A stretch of 19,726 nt of DNA from DATFNV01 sp035266225 (GTDB lineage Bacteria; Planctomycetota; Planctomycetia; Gemmatales; Gemmataceae), in contig DATFNV010000075.1 in assembly GCA_035266225.1 (NCBI GenBank), positions 1 through 19,726 of the forward strand. Reading direction: 5' to 3'. Below, piece after piece: positions 14,084-19,726 of this stretch; positions within the stretch are counted from its first letter, which is position 1; every line of letters begins with the position of its first letter. A program made the translations under genes and the position numbers. The notes under the pieces were generated by a model. The model ran no database searches. It saw nothing but the letters and a program-made list of their open reading frames with translations, and was not told the origin of the DNA.

Positions 14084-16780
14084 ATGACCAAGGCAATGCT
14101 CGCGGGCTTGCTGGGAGGCTTGACCGCCCTGCTGATAATGGCCCTGCCGCTCCGGGCCGCGGAGGAGGCGAAGGCCCCCAAGGCGTTCGTCGTGCTGATC
14201 GGCGTCGGCAAGTACAGCGACGGCGCCATCCAGACCCGGCCGCACGCCGAGGACGACGTCAAAGCCCTCTACGACCTGTTCACCGATCCTGTCTACCTCG
14301 GCGTGCCCAAGGACCATGTCAAGCTCCTCCTTGGCGGCGCCGCCGACAAGGGGCGCAACAGCCAGGAGGCGACCAAGGACAACATCCTCAAGGCCGCCAA
14401 GTGGGTCGCCACCGAGGCCGGGCGCGACGACCTGGTCATCTTCACCTACGTCGGCCAGGGAGCGGCGCTGGGCGAGCGCGGCGACCACATCGCCTACTTC
14501 GCCACCGACTCGTCCGTGAAGGACCCCACCAATACGGCCGTGCTGGCCACCGCCCTCGGGGAAGACCTGGACAAACTACAGAGTCGCAAGGTCTGTCTTT
14601 TCGTGGACGTCTACTTCAAGGGCTACAAGCCGGCCGGCGGCGGCAAGCCGGCCGACCCGGACGTCTCCGCCGCGGCCTTCTTCAAGGAGTTCCTTGGCAA
14701 GGACAGCCTGGAGGAGGAGGCGCCGTCCCCCGGCCGCGTCCTCTACCTGGCCAGCGGCAGCGGCCGCCACGCCTCGCCCGACGGCGAGAAGAACGGCCTG
14801 TTCACCCAGGTCCTCCTCGACGCCCTCAAGGGCAAGGCCGACAAGGAGGGCGATGAGGCCGACGGCGTCGTCACCGCCGATGAGCTGACCGGTTACCTGC
14901 GCGAGCAGCTCCCTGCCCTGGTGAAGAAGCACGTGGCCAACGAGAAGGACCGCCCCAACTTCGCCGTCCTCGCCGGCCTCGACGCGCACATCGTCCTGAC
15001 CCACAACCCCGCGGTCGAGGCCAAGGTCAACGAGCGCCTCGACAAATTCGCCGCCCTGGCCAAGGACAACCAGTTCGACGCCGGGGTCGTGCAGGAGGGC
15101 AAGGCGCTGCTCAACCGCATGCCCAGGCTCGAGTCGCAGCGCAACCTCCGCAAGGAGTACCAGTCGCTGGTCGATGGCAAGGAGCCGGCCGACAAGTTCC
15201 TCGAGAATCGGTCGAAGATCCTCGAAGGCATGAAACTGCCGCACAAGTCGGCCCGCGACTTCGCCGAGACGGTCCTCGACGGCATCGACATCGTCAAGAA
15301 GAATTACGTCAAGGAAACCAGCAAGGGCCAGCTGGTCGAGTGGGCCGTCCGCGGGCTGTACCGCGCCCTCGACGAGCCGGTGCCCGACGACGTGGGCAAG
15401 AAGCTCGCCGGCATCAAGACCATGAAGGAGCGCGAATTGCGCGAGCTGCTCACCGACGTCCGCGAGCGCCTCGGCAAGCGCGAGGACCTGGACAACCACA
15501 AGGACATCGACGACACGCTGCTGCGGATGCTGCGTCACCTCGACCCGTACACGACCTTCTACAGCCCCGAGGAGCTGCGGCACGCCGAGGCGGACGTGTC
15601 GGGCGAGTTCATCGGCGTCGGCATTCAGGTCCGCAAGGACGCCAACACCGACCAGTTGCAGGTCATCACGCCGATTTACGGCAGCCCGGCCTTCAAGGCC
15701 GGCGCGCAGGCCGGCGACCTGGTCACGGCCATCACGCGCCTGGTGGACGACGACGGCAAGCCGCTGGAGAAGCCGGAGGTCATCCCGACCAAGGGGCTGT
15801 CGGTCAACGACGCGGTCAAGAAGATCGCCGGCCTGCCGGGCACCAAGGTGCGCCTGACGGTGCAGCGCAAGGGTACCGACAAGCCCCTCGACCTCGACAT
15901 GGAGCGCCAGCCCATCGCGACCGAGTCGGTCTTCGGCTACCGGCGCAAGGACGACGCCAAGTGGGACTTCTGGGTCAATCGCGACCACAAGATCGCCTAC
16001 ATCCGCCTGTACCAGTTCCAGCGCAACTCGACGCACGACCTGGTGGAGACGATGGCCCAGCTGAAGACGGAGGGCATCAAGGGCCTCGTCTTCGACCTGC
16101 GCTTCAACCCGGGCGGCTACCTGGAGAGCGGTCGCGACGTCACCGACCTGTTCATCGACGACGGCGTGATCGTCGAGATTCGCCCGCGCGAGGGCACGCC
16201 GCACGTCATGCGCGGCCAGAAGTCGGGGATCTACCGCTACGAGGTCCCCGGCACGGACCAGGAAGAGGCGCGCGACCTGCCGAGCTACACCGAGTTCCCG
16301 ATGGTGGTGCTGGTCAACGGGCTGAGCGCCAGCGCCAGCGAGATCGTGTCGGCCGCGCTGCAGGACCACGGCCGGGCGCTCATCATGGGCGAGCGCAGCT
16401 ACGGCAAGGGCAGCGTCCAGCAGATCTTCAACTTCGAGAAGGACCCGAAGACGAAGAAGGTCACGAGCAAGATCAAGGTGACCAACGCCTCGTTCTGGCG
16501 GCCGAGCGGCAAGAACCTCAACAAGAGAAGCACGCAGGGCCGGCCGGAGGACGAGTGGGGCGTCATCCCCGACAAGGTGATCCCGCTGGAGGTGGCCGAG
16601 CGCACCGAGCTGTCGGAGCACCTGCGCGACGCCGAGATCATCCGGGCCACGCCGGCCCTGTCCACCGAGGACAAGAAGGACACCTTCAAGGACAAGCAGC
16701 TCGACGCGGCCCTGGAGTACCTCCGCGCCCAGCTCAAGATTGCGAAGAAGGCCGACACGTCGGCGAAGAAGGGCGGCTGA
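14084..16780 (+). CDS. Secreted fusion of a catalytically dead caspase-like domain with a PDZ-S41 C-terminal processing protease
   Basis: An 898-residue protein. A signal peptide spans about residues 1-25. Residues 33-305 read as a caspase-like (C14) domain: AFVVLIGVGKYSDG, RPHAEDDVKALYDLF, NILKAAKWV, then TYVGQG where YxGHG is expected (Gln125 replaces His) and LFVDVYFKG where DxCxSG is expected (Tyr177 replaces Cys). Both catalytic residues are thus absent. A helical linker (about 310-500) leads to a PDZ domain (506-595, GEFIGVGIQV...SPAFKAGAQAGD) and an S41 peptidase with VFDLRFNPGGYL (669-680), catalytic Ser750 in GLSASASEI and Lys775 in YGKGSVQ, 25 residues apart as in CtpA/Prc. The S41 part should be active; the caspase part may bind or regulate. 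AAAGGA lies 9 nt before the ATG at 14084. A frame extension to 13949 is unsupported. Confidence 0.9.
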   Translation: MTKAMLAGLLGGLTALLIMALPLRAAEEAKAPKAFVVLIGVGKYSDGAIQTRPHAEDDVKALYDLFTDPVYLGVPKDHVKLLLGGAADKGRNSQEATKDNILKAAKWVATEAGRDDLVIFTYVGQGAALGERGDHIAYFATDSSVKDPTNTAVLATALGEDLDKLQSRKVCLFVDVYFKGYKPAGGGKPADPDVSAAAFFKEFLGKDSLEEEAPSPGRVLYLASGSGRHASPDGEKNGLFTQVLLDALKGKADKEGDEADGVVTADELTGYLREQLPALVKKHVANEKDRPNFAVLAGLDAHIVLTHNPAVEAKVNERLDKFAALAKDNQFDAGVVQEGKALLNRMPRLESQRNLRKEYQSLVDGKEPADKFLENRSKILEGMKLPHKSARDFAETVLDGIDIVKKNYVKETSKGQLVEWAVRGLYRALDEPVPDDVGKKLAGIKTMKERELRELLTDVRERLGKREDLDNHKDIDDTLLRMLRHLDPYTTFYSPEELRHAEADVSGEFIGVGIQVRKDANTDQLQVITPIYGSPAFKAGAQAGDLVTAITRLVDDDGKPLEKPEVIPTKGLSVNDAVKKIAGLPGTKVRLTVQRKGTDKPLDLDMERQPIATESVFGYRRKDDAKWDFWVNRDHKIAYIRLYQFQRNSTHDLVETMAQLKTEGIKGLVFDLRFNPGGYLESGRDVTDLFIDDGVIVEIRPREGTPHVMRGQKSGIYRYEVPGTDQEEARDLPSYTEFPMVVLVNGLSASASEIVSAALQDHGRALIMGERSYGKGSVQQIFNFEKDPKTKKVTSKIKVTNASFWRPSGKNLNKRSTQGRPEDEWGVIPDKVIPLEVAERTELSEHLRDAEIIRATPALSTEDKKDTFKDKQLDAALEYLRAQLKIAKKADTSAKKGG

Positions 16781-16821
16781 CGGCTCGGCCGCAAACGGCG
16801 TGCAAGCGTCACAACCTGCAC

Positions 16822-16854
16822 AGGCCCACGGGACCGATCCCGTGGGCCTTTTTT
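16822..16854 (+). terminator. Rho-independent terminator of the pseudocaspase-S41 gene
   Basis: AGGCCCACGGGA (16822-16833) pairs perfectly with TCCCGTGGGCCT (16838-16849) around a 4-nt loop, followed by a run of six T (16849-16854). It lies 42 bp after the stop at 16780. This is the clearest terminator in the window and separates this gene from the lipoprotein gene downstream. Confidence 0.93.
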
Positions 16855-17006
16855 CGTGCGGCGCCGGGGTTTGCCGCCTCAAGTTTCCTGGCGCATGATT
16901 GCCGCACGGGCGTCGCAGCGGGGCCGATCCCATCCGCCACCCCGCGCTTTTTCGAGTGCGCCTGTCTGAAATTCCTCCGACCCTGCAAGGATAAAGGAAC
17001 GTGGTC

Positions 17007-17372
17007 ATGGTCCGCGCACATGTGGCCCGCGTGGCCCTGGCGGCCGCCCTGGGGCTGGCCTGCGGCTGCTCGACGTCTTCCAGCTGCTGTGGGTGCCCGG
17101 GCAGTTCATTCACCTCGCGACTGACGAGCTGGTTCCGGCACGACCGCGTGGTGGGCGAGGTGGTCGAATCCCCCGGCGATGGTCCGGTCGTCGTCGATCC
17201 CGGCGAGGTCCCAGGGTTCGGGACAGTGCCGCCGCCGGAGACCTTCACGCCGCCGCCACCGCAGACGTTTACCCCGCCGCCGCCGCAGCCGTTTACACCG
17301 CCGTTGGTGCCGACGCCGCGGCCGCTGCCGCCGGGCACGGCGCAGCCAATGCCCTACCAGCCGCCACAGTAG
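17007..17372 (+). CDS. Small Cys-rich, Pro-rich lipoprotein of unknown function
   Basis: A 121-residue exported protein. A short Arg-containing N terminus and hydrophobic stretch (VARVALAAALGLA) end in ACGC, a plausible lipobox with Cys19 or Cys21 as the lipidated residue. A Cys-rich patch follows (Cys 19, 21, 27, 28 and 30). After residue 73 the sequence becomes Pro-rich, with three near repeats of the TFTPPPPQ type (80-99) and a PxPxPLPPG tail. Such proline segments often act as stiff spacers through the envelope. AAAGGA sits 8 nt upstream of the ATG at 17007; a GTG at 17001 is also in frame but too close to the SD. I do not recognise a family. It sits after a strong terminator, so it needs its own promoter, which I cannot pinpoint. 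Confidence 0.7.
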   Translation: MVRAHVARVALAAALGLACGCSTSSSCCGCPGSSFTSRLTSWFRHDRVVGEVVESPGDGPVVVDPGEVPGFGTVPPPETFTPPPPQTFTPPPPQPFTPPLVPTPRPLPPGTAQPMPYQPPQ

Positions 17373-17400
17373 GTCCCGCCTGCCGGGCGGACAGCGCGAC

Positions 17401-17443
17401 GGGGACTCCGTACTGAGTACTGGGTACTGAGTACCGAGTCCCC
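17401..17443. repeat. Heptamer tandem repeat (GTACTGA)n inside an imperfect palindrome
   Basis: Four 7-nt units run without gap from 17410 to 17437: GTACTGA, GTACTGG, GTACTGA, GTACCGA. They are flanked by GGGGACTC (17401-17408) and its exact inverse GAGTCCCC (17436-17443), so the whole block can also fold back on itself. It is non-coding, just after the lipoprotein gene. The gap 17373-17747 contains this block and the IS66 remnant; I see nothing else in it. Confidence 0.85.
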
Positions 17444-17505
17444 GCGGGAACCACTCATGCTCGACGCGACCGGGAAGAAGCTGCTCCGCCGCGAAAGCCG
17501 CCCTC

Positions 17506-17664
17506 GTGACGCTACAGGTCGTGGCCGACGCGCCCCTGGCCTCGGCCAGCGCCTGCCTGGAGGTGGTACCGGCCGATGGCCGGGCGGTGCCGGTCGCTCC
17601 CGGTTGTGATGCCGCGACCTTGCGGCAGCTGTTGGCGGTGCTGGAGGAGGGAAGGCCATGCTGA
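17506..17664 (+). pseudogene. IS66 tnpA (orf1) C-terminal remnant
   Basis: A GTG-to-TGA frame of 52 residues reads LQVVADAPLASAS, then CLEVVPADGRAVPVAPG and CDAATLRQLLAVLEEGRPC. This resembles the C terminus of IS66-family TnpA accessory proteins (xLEVxxxxGRxxRVxPGFDxxTLRxLLAVLE). The N-terminal DNA-binding half is missing upstream. The stop overlaps an ATG (ATGCTGA), the usual tnpA/tnpB junction of IS66 elements. The recognition is by eye, from family memory. Confidence 0.6.
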
Positions 17665-17690
17665 ACTTCCCCCGGCGGTGCGCAGGAGGA
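17658..17690 (+). pseudogene. IS66 tnpB (orf2) 5' remnant, frameshifted
   Basis: The ATG at 17658 opens MLNFP, the typical start of IS66 TnpB. If one C is restored in the run at 17669-17673, the frame continues as MLNFPPAVR, as in intact elements. After about nine codons all similarity ends, so the gene is both frameshifted and cut off. No tnpC transposase or terminal inverted repeat is visible downstream; the HEAT-repeat gene on the other strand begins to occupy the DNA at 17748. Confidence 0.5.
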
Positions 17691-17747
17691 AGGGGACTGC
17701 CCGGGTCGCCTCCGGTCCCAGCGCCTTGCTCGCGGATGCTCTTGCTC

Positions 17748-19726
17748 TCATGGGACTTTCCCTCCGCGTGCGCGATCCAGGCCTTCTCGGACCTTGCCGC
17801 GGATCCTGGCCCACTCCTCCGGGCCCCGCTTCGGGTTCAGCTCCACCTCGATCGCCAGGAGACGGGCGAGCTGCATTGCCGCGAAGTCCCTCACTGCGAG
17901 CTTTTTGTACTCGAATCCCGCACACCGCTCGTCATACTTATCGCTGGACGCGCTATCGCGTAACGTGGCGTCCTCCAGGAAAGCGGCCAGCAATCGCAGC
18001 CGTTCGGTGCGGTGGCGGGCATCTTCCGGGCCCGGGAAGTCGCACAACAGTTCCATCCGAAACCCCACCGCCGAGCGCTTGGCGACTTTCTCCAGCGCCG
18101 ACCAGACGCGCGGGTCGTCGCACTCGACGGCGAACCGCGTGGCAATGATGGCCTCGGTACACTCGCAGTAGGGCCCGGGCACGTCGTCAGGGAACGCCTC
18201 GATTGTCGCGAGCAAGAGCGCGTTGAACTCCTTCTTGTCCAGATTCTTGAGCGCGTCGAAGGCGTTCAAGCAATGCCAACGATCTTTGTGCTTGGCGGCG
18301 TACCGGAACAGGTCGAGCTTCTCCTTGGCCGGCAACGTGGACCGGCAGACCGCTTCGGACACCGTCTCGCTGTCCAGCTCCGGACGCTTGTCGAGGACCG
18401 TGCGGTACAGGGTGGGAAGATCCTTGGGGTACTTGGCCATAATGACCTGGAGCTGGTGGCCGTCGATTTGGCCCGGGTCATCCTTTCCAGCAGCGGCCGG
18501 CAGCACATGTTTCAGTAGATAGGCTTCCTCCCCGATCTTGCGGGCCTCGTTCCACCACTTCTTCGCGGCGGCTTTCTCGACCGCGTAGCCTTGCAGCCGG
18601 CGCACCCAATCCCGGTCGATCTCTTGCCCGGCCAACCCCTCCAGCAGGTCGCTTACCACGTGCCGGACCTGCAGGTGATAGCCGAAGAAGTTATTGAACC
18701 CTCCCATCCTGCCCCGCGTCAGCCGCTCGTCGTGAAGGTGCTTGATCAACGCAGGTACGGCGTCAAACCCCAATTCGGCGATGCGGAGGTAGCGAACCTC
18801 CGTCTCGAACAGGCCAACCCTCTCCGTGTCGGCACCGTAATCGACAAGGTCATCGATGAGCGCCTCGATACTCCCCGGCTTCGCCTTGCTCGGTACGAGC
18901 GCCAACTCCAGCGATTTCAGAAACGCCCGACTGCCCTCGGTGTCCATCTCGTTATCTCTGGCAATCAATTCCTTGAGGCGCTTGGCGATGGGAGCGCGGT
19001 CGATCTTCGGCTGAGTGAGTTGGCCTTCCCAGTAGACCCAGGCCATCCGGAGGAGCTGCAGGCGCGGCGGGTCGGGAGTGTCCTTCTGGATACGCTCCAG
19101 GAGGTGCTGGGCCAGCTTGTGCCAACCGCGATCGTCGCACTGGATTGCCAGCCCGAGCCCGTCTACACTCAGGGAGAGGTCCTTAAGGGCTTCCGGCTTC
19201 GGATCGAGTTCCTGGGTCTGCCGCACCCATGATGGTTGCCACTGAAACGTCCCCTGGAGCAGAGTGGGGCCCTCCGTCTCGGATCCCGGCTTGAGTTGGA
19301 ACGCCAGCCCGTAGTCCTCCGGCTGAACCTTGCCATTAACGAGGCGGACTGGCCCAGGACTCCTCTTGTAGCGCGCGAGCTTGGCCTCCTTGGGGGGCAG
19401 CGGCAGGCCAAACGAGCGATAGTCGATGACCAGTTGTTCCAGGGTGTTCTCGATCGCGGCCGCGACGTCGGCGGCGCGGCGACGCACCTCGGCATCCTTG
19501 CTGCCGGTCCCGGCCGCGCGCAGGGCCTCCATCGCCGGGGGCCCGATCTTCTCGAGTTGCCGGCTCGCCGCCTCTCGCTCCTTGAACTCATCGCTGCCGA
19601 GCTGCCGGATCAGGCGCTCGACCTGCGCCCGGTCGGGCGCCTCTTTCGGGGGTCGCGCCGGCTCGTCGCCGCGTGACTCGCCCGACAGGATCAGGGCGAA
19701 AGGCAGGAGGAGCCACGAAAGCAACC
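17748..19726 (-). CDS. Exported HEAT-repeat protein, 5' end probably outside window
   Basis: The frame is open from the right edge to a stop at 17748, about 658 residues. It begins LLSWLLLPFALILSGESRGDEP-like, the second half of a signal peptide; the first possible start, TTG at 19724, is probably an internal Leu, so the true start likely lies beyond the window. A HEAT-type unit is visible at residues 34-94 (VERLIRQLGSDEFKEREAAS, then LEKIGPPAMEALRAAG). Later parts include FNNFFGYHLQVRHVVSDLLE and AAKKWWNEARKIGEEAYLL, a pattern I associate with uncharacterised planctomycete HEAT proteins. The remaining regions look alpha-helical. No enzyme motif was found. HEAT arrays usually serve as protein-binding scaffolds, here outside the cytoplasm. 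Its 3' end abuts the IS66 remnant. Confidence 0.82.
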   Translation of the reverse strand, partial: LLSWLLLPFALILSGESRGDEPARPPKEAPDRAQVERLIRQLGSDEFKEREAASRQLEKIGPPAMEALRAAGTGSKDAEVRRRAADVAAAIENTLEQLVIDYRSFGLPLPPKEAKLARYKRSPGPVRLVNGKVQPEDYGLAFQLKPGSETEGPTLLQGTFQWQPSWVRQTQELDPKPEALKDLSLSVDGLGLAIQCDDRGWHKLAQHLLERIQKDTPDPPRLQLLRMAWVYWEGQLTQPKIDRAPIAKRLKELIARDNEMDTEGSRAFLKSLELALVPSKAKPGSIEALIDDLVDYGADTERVGLFETEVRYLRIAELGFDAVPALIKHLHDERLTRGRMGGFNNFFGYHLQVRHVVSDLLEGLAGQEIDRDWVRRLQGYAVEKAAAKKWWNEARKIGEEAYLLKHVLPAAAGKDDPGQIDGHQLQVIMAKYPKDLPTLYRTVLDKRPELDSETVSEAVCRSTLPAKEKLDLFRYAAKHKDRWHCLNAFDALKNLDKKEFNALLLATIEAFPDDVPGPYCECTEAIIATRFAVECDDPRVWSALEKVAKRSAVGFRMELLCDFPGPEDARHRTERLRLLAAFLEDATLRDSASSDKYDERCAGFEYKKLAVRDFAAMQLARLLAIEVELNPKRGPEEWARIRGKVREGLDRARGGKVP

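Noticed and set aside
14576..17338. 920-residue minus-strand open frame opposite the pseudocaspase-S41 gene
   Set aside because: It spans a strong terminator and two unrelated genes and has no recognisable domain, while the plus strand has clear catalytic motifs.

Overview
The window looks like chromosomal DNA from a high-GC planctomycete, most likely near the Gemmataceae. This is inferred from the gene content: secreted proteins with planctomycete-type HEAT and DUF1570-like features, an S46 peptidase pair, a caspase-like fold, remnants of an IS66 element, and a scatter of palindromic intergenic repeats. No rRNA, tRNA, CRISPR array or intact mobile element was found.

Layout. Positions 1-144 hold the end of a truncated reading frame containing a perfect 22-bp inverted repeat. 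ubiX (234-839, minus) diverges from a secreted HExxH metalloprotease-like protein (901-2316, plus). That gene converges, with 3 bp between stop codons, on a minus-strand block read from 8685 down to 2320: two tandem S46 dipeptidyl-peptidase paralogues, truB, and a secreted alpha/beta hydrolase whose start is coupled to the truB stop. The S46 genes are separated by a perfect 43-bp inverted repeat, and the gap between S46 and truB carries an 18-bp hairpin that recurs at 13842. A small FHA protein (8793-9146, minus) closes this side.

On the plus strand, 9438-13815 encodes an Lhr-type DEXH helicase overlapping a PdeM-like metallophosphoesterase, followed closely by a class I aminotransferase. The first two are the helicase and nuclease of the 'ligase-associated' DNA damage set; the ATP-dependent ligase and exonuclease partners are not in the window. 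Next comes a large secreted protein (14084-16780) that joins a caspase-like domain, with both catalytic residues replaced, to an intact PDZ-S41 protease. A strong rho-independent terminator follows it. A small Cys- and Pro-rich lipoprotein gene (17007-17372) comes next. The gap 17373-17747 contains a heptamer repeat array and an IS66 tnpA/tnpB remnant. The window ends in a minus-strand HEAT-repeat protein that probably runs off the edge.

Theme. Much of the window encodes envelope or exported proteins (protease-like, esterase, two dipeptidyl peptidases, pseudocaspase-S41 protease, lipoprotein, HEAT protein), with a few housekeeping genes (ubiX, truB, aminotransferase) and a partial DNA repair cassette. 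The most unusual items are the dead-caspase/S41 fusion and the three kinds of perfect or near-perfect palindromes between genes.
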